Source: Paragorgia papillata (lineage: Eukaryota > Cnidaria > Anthozoa > Scleralcyonacea > Coralliidae). From it: a stretch of 64,000 nt of DNA. The DNA lies in NCBI GenBank assembly GCA_035771165.1, contig JAWNZC010000025.1:248001-312000 (forward strand), in the 5' to 3' direction. Both the position numbers and the translations under genes were made by a program. Under the pieces are notes generated by a model, which made no database searches, was not told the DNA's origin, and saw nothing but the letters and a program-made list of their open reading frames with translations. Positions 47,901 through 58,181 of the stretch are shown in pieces (within the stretch, counting starts at the first letter, position 1; every line of letters starts with the position of its first letter).

Positions 47901-50254
47901 AAGCAAACAAACAAACAAACAAACAAACAAACAAACAAACAAGCGAGCGAGCGAGCGAACGAACGAACGAACGAGCGAACGAACGAACGAACGAACGAAC
48001 GAACGAACGAACAAGCAAACAAACAAACAAACAAACAAACAAACAAACAAACAAACAAACAAACAAACAAACAAACGAACAAGCGTAGCCAAGCAGCTAA
48101 AAATTGTGGCCCCCCGAAAGTAATTACGGCAAAATTGTGATACCTGTAATAATTTTCCGAAAGTAGTTGTCCCTTCCGAAAGTAATGCGTTTAACCGGTA
48201 TAACTTTTAATCTGAAAAAGATGCTTACAATAGTAAAGGACTGACATAATTTCTAGTTAGCTACGGACCCTGAGAGTCTCTGGAACCACGGTGTATAGAC
48301 ACGTACATGCATGTATAACAAATCAATTCCCAACGCAGCCAGGTGAAGAATCGCTACTCTGGCTTAAAAGTTTTTAGAACGTAGCTTAAAAAGTTACTGC
48401 TCATGACCCAACGTTTCGACACTCCGATGTAGTGTCTTCATCAGGGGTGATCGTTGTGAAGACAGGTTCCATATTTATACTCGCATAGAACCATTGATGA
48501 CGACTGCCGTAAGCCTATTTGCATCTTGTTGATAGGTAACGTCATCAATGGTTCTATGAGAGTATAAATATGGGACCTTTCTTCACAACGATCACCCCTG
48601 ATGAAGACACTAGATCGGAATGTTGAAACGTTGGGTCATGAACAGTAACTTTTTAATTAAGCTACGTTCAAAAAAACTTTTAAGCCAGAGTAGCGTTAAA
48701 CTATGTGTCTACTATGTCTGATGCATATCTAAATGTAAAGTTTTAAATATACAGTTCAAATTTGTGTTCTTGTATAACTAAACAGAAACAAACTTGCCAA
48801 GTACGCATAAAACCCCTAATCTTAATTAGTATATGGGGCATGGAAAAGAATTGACAAAACTTATTCATATTAGGTACGTTCGTACCGCCAAAGTCTGGAA
48901 CACTCTTCTATTATCATTGAAAAAACTCAGCGCCGGATTTAGGACTGTGGAGGCCCCTGGGCGGTCACTGACCAGCACAATATATCAATTAATCCGAGTT
49001 CGAGACCTATCAGTATATTTTTCCCCGAATTACGCTTTCGTCGGTAAAGACACGAGATAATTTTGCTTTACAAACTAATACAACTTCGAAGTCACAATTC
49101 CCACACTGAATCAGGTTTACAATAACAACTTGTCAACTCCATCCATCAATCTGTCATCCATATATCATCCATATATCTTTTGTCTTGTTTTTGACTCATA
49201 TTTTGGGCTCTCAAGATTTTTTTCATTTCAACACCTATTTTTTCAACTTTCAAGACATTTTTGTGGAGGCCCCCCCTTAAACATTATTTTGTGGGGGGCC
49301 CTGCGCGACCGCCCAGTCCGCCCTGTCCTAAATCCGGCACTGAAAACACTTGATACACAATTAGTCTGTCAAATTCTCTTTTCATTTAAAAAACAACAAC
49401 AATAGTTTTGACACAATTTACACTTTTACACTTTTACACTTTATAGATATCTTAATTGTTAAACTTCGAAAAGGGCAGGTATGGATGTAACACGTATCTT
49501 TAGTACTATTAAATAAAAATTAAAATGATAGAGAAATGTATTTGTGTTGTATTAAATTTTTTTTTTTTTCTCAAAGTCGCACTTTTTTGTCAAGTCAGTT
49601 TCTCTAGTCATAGCTATCAAATCAAGGGATGAATAACAGTTTTATTTAAATTTTTTAGGAATTGAAGTTACGTGCGTTTGCTAAAAAAGTAAGTGTTTTC
49701 AGCATATTCATACTGTAACAGGCAACGTAGTCTTCTGACACTGTTAGTGTATGATGGTGATGATGATGGTGGTAGTGATGGTGACGATGGTGATTGGTGA
49801 TGGAGATAGTGGTGATGGTGGTGGAGATGGTGGTGATGGTGATTGGTGGTGATGGAGATGGTGAGGGTGATGATGGTGATGATGGTGATGGTGATTGGTG
49901 GTGATGGAGATGATGATGGTGATGATGGTGATGGTGATAACGATGGTGGTGATGGTGATGGTGATAACGATGGTGGTGATGGAGATGGTGAGGGTGATGA
50001 TGGTGATGATGGTGATGGTGATAACGATGGTGGTGATGGTGATAACGATGTTGGTGATGGTGATGGTGATGATGGTGATGGTGATGATGGTGAGGGTTGT
50101 TGAAGGGCGCTGTTGGTTACGACATGTAGTATAGTTTTTTATATACATTTTATAATTGTCATTATTTATTAGTACTGTAGTATTTAGGTATTTAAACATT
50201 GTATTTTTAGCATTAGAAGAGCCACTACATGTGGATTATGCTAATGAACCTTTA

Positions 50255-50309
<55 letters not shown>

Positions 50310-53159
50310 ATGCGAAATATTTCTTGTGGTATTATTAAACTTCACATGCTTACTAACTTGATGTCCTAATGCCTAATTTCAAGGGTTTCGCCAAGGAGCA
50401 TGCCAAATGGAACCCAACGGCTGGTATCGCTTTTGAATACGATCCAGACAACGCTTTAAGACACACGACGTTTCCTAAACCAGAGGAATGGTGAGCTACT
50501 TTGAAAGTTTCTCTCGCCGCTCTCCCTCTAGCCTCTCTCAACTCACCTTTCTCAACTCGCCCCTCTCAAATCCCCTCTCCCTGAAAACGGAACACCTGCT
50601 ACGCGGGTTAATGTCATTGTAGTTATTCTTGTCCCCACTGCCAGAATCCAAGTTCCTTTTCGTCAGCACCAAGAGTCAACAACTCTGGAACTCTGGCCAG
50701 TTCTGCATGTCAGATGGTATATCCAACAACACTGTTGACTTTGCCAAAGGGGAAGCTGTATGTGACGTGTGTGAGGAGTGCTATGGTGTATGGAAGTGAG
50801 ACATGGGCCATGACTGCAGAGCTGCCTCCTCCGCAGGCCCTCGTTGCATCATGGACAGGTCACACACGCCGGATTTAGGGCCTGCAAGATCCTGTAAAAA
50901 ATTTGGCAAAACTTGGCACGGAAGAATTTGCATAATTAACTACCATTGATAATAGCCATGGCTATATCCTAAGATTTTGAAGGCCATTGAAGACTTATGA
51001 CATACGAATCCTAGTTTTAAAATGAAGGAATTGTTGAAAAAAGCAATTACGGTTGAACTTTGTCAACTTTCGGCCAGAATAATCAACGAAAATGCAATTT
51101 AGTCTACCCAGACTCTTGGGTTTATAGTTTTTCGGTTTCCACAACAACTGAAACTTGAATTACGCTACACTATAGCCTACAATTTAACAAAATTAAATCT
51201 CATTAACTCTAGCTCTTGGTCAGTTGACAGTCTTCGATAGCTAAATAAACCAAAAAAACAATAAGAAAAACTTGTACTTTCCCTTTCCTGACCGTCGAAT
51301 TTGCTTTTGGTCGGCGGATATTTTTCCTTCAATTCCTTTTTGTCGCTAAAAATATTATTGGCAGAAGAAGGTCGGTAATTCTAAAACATATTGGTTTCTT
51401 CATTGTCATGATCTGTAAGAAAGTTTAGACCGAATTTCCTGGTGGGTCACAGTGTTAAAAGAACTTGGACGTACGTTTGTCAAACAGCGGCCGGAAAAAA
51501 TTTGCAGGCCCTCTCAAAACTATCGCCTCTAGGGCCTAATCTCGCTGTGCATAATGGGATCAGTCACCATTTTGGTTACAGGATCTGGCAGGCCCTCTCA
51601 AAAGTGTGACCTGTCCATGATGCAATGAGGGCCTGCGGAGGAGGCAGACTGCAGAGCAGAAGGGGAGATTGGAGCGGACAGAGATGAGGATGGTGCGATG
51701 AATGTGTGGTGTATCGCTAAAGGATAGAGTGCCGAGTGCGGAGCTGAGGGAAAGAATGGGGATTGAGTTGGTGTCTGATGTCATAAAGCGGAACCGGTTG
51801 AGATGGTTGGGACATGTGCTGCGGAAAGACGATGGTGACTGGGTGAAGAAGAGCATGTCGCTCGAGGTGGAAGGTACAAGAGAACGAGGAAGGCCGAGGA
51901 CGACATGGAGTCAGGTGGTGGAAAGGGATATGAGAGAGTGTGGGTTGAAAAGGGAGGGTGCTCCGAAGAGAGAGAAGTGGAGGAAACTGCTGTGGGGAGC
52001 CGCCGGTCAACCCCCGCGTAAGCGGGGAAAACAGCCGTAAAACGATTGTTGTTGTTGTCTGTTGACTTTGCCAAACACAACAGGTTTCTTCCTTATACTC
52101 TGGTTTCCTCCAGAAGTAGACCCTTTCGAGGCGTGCTGTTGTAGTATTCTTGACTAAGAATTATTTTATAAAAATATCATGTCTGTTTAGCTTTTTATAG
52201 CTGCTTAAAATATTCAATAGTTTGTTGTCATGACGCTTTACTGTTCTCCACAATCATAAGAAATTTCTTTGCAATTGTTGTTAATTGCGATATTTTACAT
52301 TTTAACGTAGGCCAAAAAGTGAATTTACGCAACTTGAAGAAGATCAATGTAAGCTGACATCACCAAATAGTTTATTAGTTTCTTCGTTGTCAAGACAGCG
52401 TCCTTGTAATTTTTACAAATTTATGATTTCTAGATCAAGCTGCATTTGATCCGACAGGAAAACCAGAAAAATTTTTCATAAATGTTGAGGTAGGCTTTTG
52501 GGAAGCACTGGATGCTGTTAGCTCGCTGCCTCTCGCTGCTGCAGTCCAAAGTTAAGCTTGTCTTTGTGCTCTCCCTCTTCCTTTATGTTCTCCTCCCTCT
52601 TTCATGCCCTCCTTTCCTCCTCATTCATGCCTTCCATCCTCCTTCATGCCTTCCTTCCTCCTGCATGCCTTCCCTCCTTCATGCCTTCCCTCCTCCATGA
52701 TGCCTTCCTTCCTCCTTCATGCCTTCCCTCCTCCTTCATGCCTTCCCTCCTCCTTCATGCCTTCCCTCCTCCTTCATGCCTTCCCTCCTTCCTCATGCCT
52801 TCCTTCATGCCTTCCTTCCTCCTTCATGCCTTCCCTCCTTCCTCATGCCTTCCTCCTTCCTTCATGCCTTCCTTCCTCCTTCATGCCTTCCCTCCTTCCT
52901 CATGCCTTCCTTCCTCCTTCATGCCTTCCTTCCTCCTTCATGCCTTCCCTCCTCCTTCATGCCTTCCCTCCTTCCTCATGCCCTCCTCCTTCTTTTCTTC
53001 CCCTCATGAAAAACTATTTTTCTAATTTAGACCTGTGGCTCTCTACGACCAGAGAACATCGTCTTATCTGGCTTGTCTGTTCTTAAGAAGAAACTGAGCG
53101 ATCTTCAAACACAACACAGTCATGAAATTGCAGCAGATGTGCTGACCATCACTCACTAA
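40379..53159 (+). CDS. POLR2C: RNA polymerase II subunit RPB3
   Basis: RPB3 dimerises with RPB11 to nucleate Pol II assembly in the nucleus (alpha-subunit homologue). Twelve exons: 40379-40464, 41077-41126, 42302-42370, 44078-44130, 45047-45175, 47549-47597, 49447-49478, 49659-49688, 50384-50490, 52311-52348, 52434-52489, 53031-53159; 275 aa, the same length as human RPB3. It starts [14 protein letters not shown]. The alpha motif is LRRIFIAE and IDWVQIENN. Zinc ligands [13 protein letters not shown] are in exons 4-5. [20 protein letters not shown] and the C-terminal helix ([10 protein letters not shown]) are conserved. Exons 7 and 8 are only 32 and 30 nt. Exon 4 has a GTTAGT donor. The introns are heavily loaded with transposons and minisatellites, yet every splice site is intact. 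Confidence 0.97.
41195..41900. mobile_element. Foldback family E, copy interrupted by family A
   Basis: 41195-41276 and 41767-41900 match the continuous foldback at 48335-48690 (tggcttaaaagtttt, aaaaagttactg, catgacccaac). The TTAA-type element at 41277-41766 splits it. It lies in POLR2C intron 2. Confidence 0.85.
41277..41766. mobile_element. TTAA-flanked foldback, family A copy 2
   Basis: Same family as 19629-20153: begins AGGGTATTGGCAATAA, ends TTATTGCCAATACC. TTAA at 41273-41276 and 41767-41770. Confidence 0.92.
41965..42122. repeat. Hairpin with ATAATTTTTTAATTATTCCA arms
   Basis: The arms pair across about 150 bp (also ggttggttttgca with its complement). A G22 run lies downstream at about 42234-42255. 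Confidence 0.65.
42598..43258. repeat. 20-bp minisatellite (ACATTACGCTACATTATAAG)
   Basis: About 33 imperfect copies with taagacatt / taagatgtt variants. It fills POLR2C intron 3 up to a TTAA foldback. Confidence 0.93.
43263..43475. mobile_element. TTAA-type foldback, family B copy 3 (inverted)
   Basis: Arms gccctaatcaaacgagaacg and complement; TTAA at 43259-43262 and a mutated ttta at the right. The body is in inverse orientation to copies 1 and 2. Confidence 0.82.
43690..43962. mobile_element. Foldback with CCTGCGAGTCAGAGCCCCTT arms
   Basis: Arms of about 90 bp pair almost fully, including tttgttggca blocks. It lies in POLR2C intron 3, before exon 4. Confidence 0.8.
44206..44452. mobile_element. 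Foldback family F, copy 1
   Basis: Arms tttcagggtgttgcacg and complement cgcaataccctgaaa, with an inner pair around ttggc. Copy 2, inverted, is at 54247-54478. Confidence 0.78.
44469..44982. mobile_element. hAT-like element containing an 86-bp C tract
   Basis: Ends CAGTGGCGTATCC and GGCTACGCCACTG. Flanks tcgaagag (44461-44468) and tcgaagtg (44983-44990) match 7 of 8. Inside are a (TA) run (44753-44782) and a nearly pure C run at 44881-44966, broken once at 44922. Confidence 0.85.
45314..45523. mobile_element. Foldback with 9-bp duplication (Mutator-like), family G copy 1
   Basis: Ends TAGCCTGGTACCCTGGCCC and complement. Flanks ctggtaaac (45305-45313) and ctagtaaac (45524-45532) match 8 of 9. 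Copy 2 is at 53411-53619, inverted. Confidence 0.85.
45543..46080. mobile_element. Foldback with CCTCGTTCCCAGGG arms
   Basis: Arms cctcgttcccagggcctcc and complement with further pairing (ggaaaaccggaggcc). The nearby flanks share gtaaacgta, but the exact boundary is uncertain. Confidence 0.72.
46440..46590. mobile_element. Short foldback with GGAGGAGTGTTTCGTCAGGA arms
   Basis: The arms pair through gatatccaaacacc around a cctcggcttcgcctcgg centre. A diverged arm copy (ggtttggatatcggagga) lies at 46371-46389. Confidence 0.65.
46600..47548. other. POLR2C intron 5, remainder
   Basis: No exon or clear element. Short direct repeats of agcaa/agcaaat type near 46865-46950 only. Confidence 0.45.
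47714..48078. repeat. ACAA/GCAA/ACGA tetranucleotide repeat
   Basis: CAAA, CAAG and a central cgaacgaa block form a 365-bp period-4 array. The LFVC- and NKQT-type frames are artefacts. It lies 117 bp after POLR2C exon 6. Confidence 0.96.
48335..48690. mobile_element. Foldback family E, uninterrupted copy
   Basis: Arms ggcttaaaagttttt and complement; inner arms catgacccaacgtttcgac, and atcatcaatggttctatg-type blocks. It preserves the intact TTAA target at 48386-48389 that is interrupted in the copy at 41195-41900. Confidence 0.85.
48928..49342. mobile_element. hAT-like element with CAGCGCCGGATTTAGG ends
   Basis: Right end CCTAAATCCGGCACTG. Flanks aaaaaact (48920-48927) and aaaacact (49343-49350) match 7 of 8. 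Internal aggccc and gggccc blocks; no coding region. Confidence 0.82.
49746..50100. repeat. GATGGT triplet/hexanucleotide microsatellite
   Basis: Imperfect gatggtgat array between POLR2C exons 8 and 9. It differs in sequence phase from the array at 61860-62470. Confidence 0.95.
50248..50312. repeat. TTA trinucleotide microsatellite
   Basis: About 20 TTA units roughly 70 bp before POLR2C exon 9. Confidence 0.93.
50749..52058 (+). mobile_element. 5'-truncated LINE (reverse-transcriptase C-terminus), split by a DNA transposon
   Basis: 50749-50822 and 51658-52040 encode the C-terminal end of a non-LTR reverse transcriptase: motifs [32 protein letters not shown] and GRPRTTW. The tail is a short gttgttgtt repeat. 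The 17-bp direct repeat ctgttgactttgccaaa at 50732-50748 and 52059-52075 is the target duplication. The 824-bp element at 50823-51646 interrupts the frame. The copy lies in POLR2C intron 9 and cannot be active. Confidence 0.87.
50823..51646. mobile_element. Long-arm DNA transposon, family D copy 2
   Basis: Ends TGCCTCCTCCGCAGG and CCTGCGGAGGAGGCA. The perfect 11-bp flank gactgcagagc lies at 50812-50822 and 51647-51657. Copy 1 at 32788-33573 is of the same family in inverted body orientation. No transposase. Confidence 0.9.
52575..53000. repeat. 19-bp pyrimidine-rich minisatellite
   Basis: About 22 copies of cttccctcctccttcatgc and variants in POLR2C intron 11, ending 30 bp before exon 12. 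The CT-rich strand extends the polypyrimidine context of the last 3' splice site. Confidence 0.93.
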
Positions 53160-53299
53160 AGTCAACGCTGTAGGCCTTGTTTACACGAAGGTAGGGTACG
53201 GGTAGGGTATCTTGGTAGGATTACCTGAGAGGTACATTCGTTTGGGACCATTCTGGAATATAAGAGTAGCCTGACTAACATATACGCGAATGAGCACAA

Positions 53300-53305
53300 A
53301 ATAAA
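53300..53305 (+). promoter_or_regulatory. Candidate POLR2C polyadenylation signal
   Basis: AATAAA 141 bases after the POLR2C stop, the first canonical hexamer on this strand. Confidence 0.55.
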
Positions 53306-53410
53306 GCGGCCTCAAAGCGAGCTAACTCGTCAGGACGTATCAATGGTTTTCCAGCGGCTCGCTTTTCTCCAGTCTTTGGTATTTCTTTAATGCTTATGAA
53401 AGGGTCACCC

Positions 53411-53619
53411 TAGCCTGGTACCCTGGCCCAATTTCAAAATAAATATGGGCCAGGTAACCACTAATCTCATTCTCGCGTCATCAGGGCTAAATCCACTTAT
53501 GACGATTGCAGTTTTACTCATAGCCACTAAAAACGCGCGAAATTTTAACCAATAAGAAAGCAGAAGTCTTTAGTGGTTACCTGGCCCATATTCTTTGATT
53601 GGGCCAGGGTATCAGGCTA
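53411..53619. mobile_element. Foldback with 9-bp duplication, family G copy 2
   Basis: Ends TAGCCTGG/CAGGCTA with perfect gggtcaccc at 53402-53410 and 53620-53628. Confidence 0.88.
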
Positions 53620-53646
53620 GGGTCACCCTTGCAGTAGGGTTTACCC

Positions 53647-54034
53647 CAATCTCGTTCCCAGAGTCCACGTTTCCCACCCGGGAAACGAGAGACTCTGGGA
53701 TAATCGCAATCGAGGTACGCATGCGTAAACATCCGATCGGAATCTGGATAGTATGTTCTCCTTGTTTGACTTTTCCCCCAAAGTCAATGGGGTTGCTGGC
53801 GAAGCTCGAAGTACAGCATCTACACACATACGGCGAAGATATCGATCGCGGCAATGTCTTCACTGGAGTTTTGTCGTCCGACATCTTTGTTATTTTGGTT
53901 TTACTAATTCTACTTCCGGTCACTTCAGACCAACTCATGCTCACTATTCAGCCAATAACGTAACGATTTGAAACGGATTATCCCAGAGTCTCTCGTTTCC
54001 CGGGTGGGGAACGTGGGCTCTGGAAACGAGATTG
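53647..54034. mobile_element. Foldback with 9-bp duplication, family C copy 2
   Basis: Ends CAATCTCGTTCCCAGAG and complement with perfect ggtttaccc at 53638-53646 and 54035-54043. The interior is about 90 percent like 23499-23916 in reverse orientation, by eye. Confidence 0.9.
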
Positions 54035-54246
54035 GGTTTACCCTATCTTCATGCATGTAAGTATAGGACCTTAACGTAACGTGTTGAACACAGAGACCTC
54101 TGGTTCAATATATTAGTTTGGACATTCCAGTATGTAAATAACAACAAAAACTGTAGTTAAACTGAAGCGAACTTTTGTTTTTCACCTTTTTGAAAGTTTC
54201 CTGTAATATTTAAAACATGCCAGCAATGTCTAGCCGGCCGTTTAAT

Positions 54247-54478
54247 AGGCGAATTTCAGGGTGTTGCACGCGCATCATTTTGCAAAGGAATTGGCGGGCT
54301 CCCCACAAAGTAAGCAATGGCAAACAGACTCGCTGGCGAGCCAACAACAGCAGAATAACAGTGTTAAACATCCAGAAACTGCATCTATACTTTGTTGATT
54401 TTAAACAATATGTTTATTTTGAGAGGAGCTTGCCATTTTTTTTTGAAAAATGAAGCGCGCGCAACACCCTGAAATTCG
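54247..54478. mobile_element. Foldback family F, copy 2
   Basis: Arms aggcgaatttcagggtgttg and complement; inverted relative to 44206-44452. Confidence 0.8.
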
Positions 54479-54479
54479 C

Positions 54480-55193
54480 CTATTGGTAAGTTCATTGGCA
54501 TAGACTAGTAATTTTGAAAAACAACGTTGTCTAAGCCGTGAAAATCAAAGCCAACGTTTGTAAATCAGGGAGATTTTTTATCAGATATAAAACCACGGAC
54601 ATCGGACTGATTTCTTTGCGTTTTCCTCGTGAATTTTGAAAAAAGATCATTAATAAATGATCTTTTTTAAAATTGTTTCGGCAAAACGTAACATATTCGC
54701 CGACGTGCACTTCACAAAGTCAAAGTGTTGCAATCCCATAACCGTCTTCAAATTGACGGTGCCGAAAAAGATGGCGGCGGTAAATTTAACCATAATGCTT
54801 TGCGACCTCAAATCAGCTTAAATAACAACTAAACATTGTTTATCATGCTAATTAAATGGATTAAATAAGCAAGAAGTTCATTCCTACCAAAGTTTACCCT
54901 TTTAAAACCCTATCTTCCGATTATTCTGCAAGAAACAGTATTAAATGTGCGCAAAGGATTGTGGTTAAATATACGAGACGGCATACTTTTCGGTATGCGT
55001 AATACAGAAGTCACACACAAGCACAAATATTTAGATTAATCATACTTTATTTTTCTCTGCCTATCATTTTATGTAAACAAAAATTCAACATGTATATATT
55101 ACTTGTCTTAAAAAAGTACTCATAAAAATTCACAAAAAATTATTTAGGCTGAAATCTTTTCACAATAGGGCCATTTATACGGGTCTTATTATA
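54480..55193. other. Intergenic DNA with a small hairpin
   Basis: The hairpin aaaaaagatcatt/aatgatctttttt lies at 54640-54672. There is no gene-like frame or other recognised feature. Confidence 0.5.
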
Positions 55194-55201
55194 TACACAC
55201 T

Positions 55202-55709
55202 CAGGGCCGTAGGAAGATGTTTCAGGTTAGGGGGGGGGGCGAGCGCCGAAGGCGCGATAACGCTCTAGGGGGGGTCCAGGGGCATGGTCCCCCATGGAAT
55301 TTTTTGATTTCTAACTCTCTGAAACGCGTTTTCCTGCATTTGGGGGCAGTTTTACAACAAAATATTATGATCATAAACATCATTTTAGTTTACCTCTACT
55401 TCCTTTGTCAATATCAGACTAGTTTTAGTAGACTAGTTGCACATGGTCATGGTGCCCTGGTCTGTGTGTGAAATTTATGTATGAAAAAGTGCCACCAGCC
55501 CTGCAATTTTTTTTAAATTTATAAGCTCCGACGTTAATTCTGGTGCAATCTGAAGCATGATCAGGCAGCAGCAGTATTGCAGTAATTACTGCAGCTGAAA
55601 AAACTCGTGCTTTCATGTCTAATTTTTAGGGGGGCTCGGCCCCCTGCTTCTGGCGATTAGGGGGGGGGGGGCGCTAGTCCCCCTTGCCCCCGTGGTTCCT
55701 ACGGCTATG
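55202..55709. mobile_element. hAT element with CAGGGCCGTAGGAA ends
   Basis: Right end TTCCTACGGCTATG. Perfect 8-bp duplication tacacact at 55194-55201 and 55710-55717. Subterminal G and C runs and a ccaggggcatggtccccc core link it to the dispersed G/C-run repeats elsewhere in the window. Confidence 0.9.
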
Positions 55710-55894
55710 TACACACTAGTATAAATGGTGAATTTGTTCGTGGCCAAAGTAAGTCGCAACTAAAATAAGAACATGGTTTAAACCTAGTCCAAAATAAGTC
55801 GCGACTTATTAGAAATTGACCGTTTATACGTGCATGTGTTTCGCGACTTAAATAAGACGCGTCTTAATCAAGCCCGCGACTTCTTTTCTCCCGT

Positions 55895-56346
55895 TTTAAG
55901 TTTGAAAGAACACTTAAAATGATAGAGTAACATCTTTTGCAGTTTTTCGTTTCCTTGCTTCGTTCTTGAGATATTTCAGTTTGTTTGATATGCAAATAAA
56001 ACATTTTGATGTCGTAGGTGCATAATGATTCTCGAAAAAGTTATATATCTTTGCTAGTATCAAATACAATAATCACTTGAAGATCTACATGTTTAGTGTT
56101 GTGGACGAAACACATCCCCATGCTTCATTTAAATTAATTTGGTTTGATAATAGAAAATATATCTAACCTTCTCCGATAGCTCATTATGCACCTACGACGT
56201 CAAAATGTTTAATTTGCATATCAACCAAACTAAAATATCTCGAGAACGAAGCAAGGAAACGAAAAACTGCAAAAGACGTTACTCTATGATTTGAAGTGTT
56301 CTTTCAAATAAGACAAACTTAATTTTCATTTCATAGTCACTTTAAA
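55895..56346. mobile_element. Foldback distantly like family A
   Basis: Arms include gtttttcgtttccttgcttc and complement, plus tttgaaagaacac / gtgttctttcaa; the inner arm has cgtaggtgcataatga. The outer blocks aagtttgtct/agacaaactt resemble family A, but I could not confirm TTAA at both ends. Confidence 0.72.
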
Positions 56347-56349
56347 TGG

Positions 56350-56900
56350 CCCTAATGTGTCTTACTTCGGAAATACTTCAGCTCTTGGAAAATTCTTTAG
56401 AAAGTCTCGCTTATCTCGAGTATCAAATAGAGGTGTTTGATGGAGCAGTTCTGTCCAACAGATAACTCAACAATTCGCGCCAAAGTTGGCTGTCTTTGGG
56501 TCTTTAGGATCTCCTTCTATCCTCGAGGTCACCTTTTTACTCGTTGATCCCTCCCTCTGGTTCATTTCAGTCTTGTCCTGGTTCTCCAGTTCATTTCCCT
56601 AAACGAAGAGTTGCGAGTTTGGTTTCCGTTGATTTAAAAGAGTTTTTAGGGAATCCTGGCTTGTATTTTTTTGAGACTCATGTGGGTAGAGTTGCTGAAG
56701 AGTTGGTCTGTCCTTCGAGATTCTTCGGCATGCATGCAAGGACCTTGCTTAGGTTAAATTGATCGATTGGTTGATTGATAGCACAGAACCACAGTTATTA
56801 TACTATTAAAATTACGTCATGCTGAAAAACACACTGTATCTATCGTATTTTATACAATACCCTGGTTGCTATGCGTGTTTTCATTGGTTGTTGCCCATGA
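56350..56900. other. Intergenic DNA, one unassigned short frame
   Basis: A 72-codon frame at 56544-56762 (+) has no family resemblance I recognise and no splice or promoter support. The end of this stretch enters the composite hairpin family seen at 35885-36600. Confidence 0.4.
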
Positions 56901-56905
56901 TCTAT

Positions 56906-57095
56906 TTAACAAATAGATTCCATTTTGCCGTTGTCTGTTCAGTTATAGATGCACAGATGACGTCACAACGTGGTAAGAACAAAAAAGTGGCCCACGAGAC
57001 GCAGTCGAGTGGGTCACTGATGTTCTTACCACGTTGTGACGTCTTCTGTGCATCTATAACTGAACAGACAACAAAAAAATGGAATCTATTTGTTT
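56906..57095. mobile_element. TGACGTCA hairpin element, intact copy
   Basis: Arms aaatagattccattttg, cagttatagatgcacagatg and acgtcacaacgtggtaagaa pair with complements. It is the intact version of the copies at 36225-36412 and 57350-58054. Confidence 0.82.
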
Positions 57096-57349
57096 TATAC
57101 AATACAAAAACTTAAAAGGTTTTTAAAAAAACCCTGTCGGGTTTTGGGGCATGAAGAAAGAAAAAAGCAAGTCATCTGACGTGACCATGCGTCTGTCCTC
57201 TAATAGATCATGGGCAACAACCAATGAAAACACGCATAGCAGCAAGGGTATTGTATAATAGAGGATGGACACGTCATCTGATTTGCTTTTTCATTCTTCA
57301 TGCCCCAAAATCCGGCAAGAGTTTCGATAAAAAACCTTTTAAATTTTTG

Positions 57350-58054
57350 TATTGTATTCCATTTTTTTTGTTGTCTGTTCAGTTATAGATGCACAGAAGA
57401 CGTAACAACGTGGTAAGAACTCGACTGCGTCTCGTGGGCCACTTTTTTGTTCTTACCACGTTGTGACGTCATCTGTGCATCTATAATAGAGGTGAGCCGA
57501 TCATCGGCAAAACATCGGCAGAGCCGATTAACGGCTAGTTTTTCTCACAATCGGCCGATTGTCTTTCACCATCGGATCGGCTGACTCTCGTCCTCGTATT
57601 TCTGCTCTCTCGTCCTCGTTTATCATAGCCTGTGTACAGCCGCAACCCTCCCGTCAAAATCGGGGAGCGAGCGTCTGTGGTACGGCGTATCGTATACTTC
57701 AATTCTTTACCTTGTTTGGCATTTTTGCGCTTGTCGAGTTGTTGATACAAAAATATTTTAAATTAAGGAAACACTGCTGACTACTTGACTGTGTTTGTTT
57801 TGTTGCGCTCAAAATAGTGAAAATACGAGAATTGGCTTGATGACTTCCTCTCATTGCGAAACTTGAGATGAATAAAACGACAAAACGGTAGCACTGAGCA
57901 TCAGGTTAGCAAACATCGGTTTTGCCGATTAATCGGCCGATGGTGGGGAAATATCGGCTCTTAACAATCGGTATCGGCAATCGGCTTTTTTTTAACATCG
58001 GCTCACCTCTAATCTATAACTTAACAGACAACGGCAAAATGGAATCTATTTGTT
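57350..58054. mobile_element. TGACGTCA hairpin element split by a hAT MITE
   Basis: 57350-57486 and 58012-58054 together rebuild the hairpin at 56906-57095; the element at 57487-58011 interrupts its right arm. Confidence 0.85.
57487..58011. mobile_element. hAT MITE with TAGAGGTGAGCCGAT ends
   Basis: Right end is the complement ATCGGCTCACCTCTA with short interruptions. Perfect 8-bp duplication atctataa at 57479-57486 and 58012-58019. Subterminal copies of ccgatcatcggc and aatcggc motifs. No transposase. Confidence 0.9.
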
Positions 58055-58181
58055 ATATTTCCATGCAAAGTTTCAAGTAATTTAACAAACCTAAGCTTGC
58101 GAGCAACCTTCGTGTCTCCTGAAGTTCTTCTCTTAATCTGTGTAAGAGGAAATGAGGACGTAAGAGGGCATTTCTTTAATA

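Noticed and set aside
47677..48140. LFVC and NKQT repeat frames of about 130 codons
   Set aside because: Period-4 repeat artefacts in a POLR2C intron.
52558..53086. MPSLLLHAF repeat frames
   Set aside because: A 19-bp pyrimidine-rich minisatellite open in all three frames; the true exon 12 of POLR2C starts at 53031 in a different reading.
57535..57780. Opposing 71- and 73-codon frames inside the hAT MITE
   Set aside because: No transposase motif and no similarity recognised; the element is too short to be autonomous.
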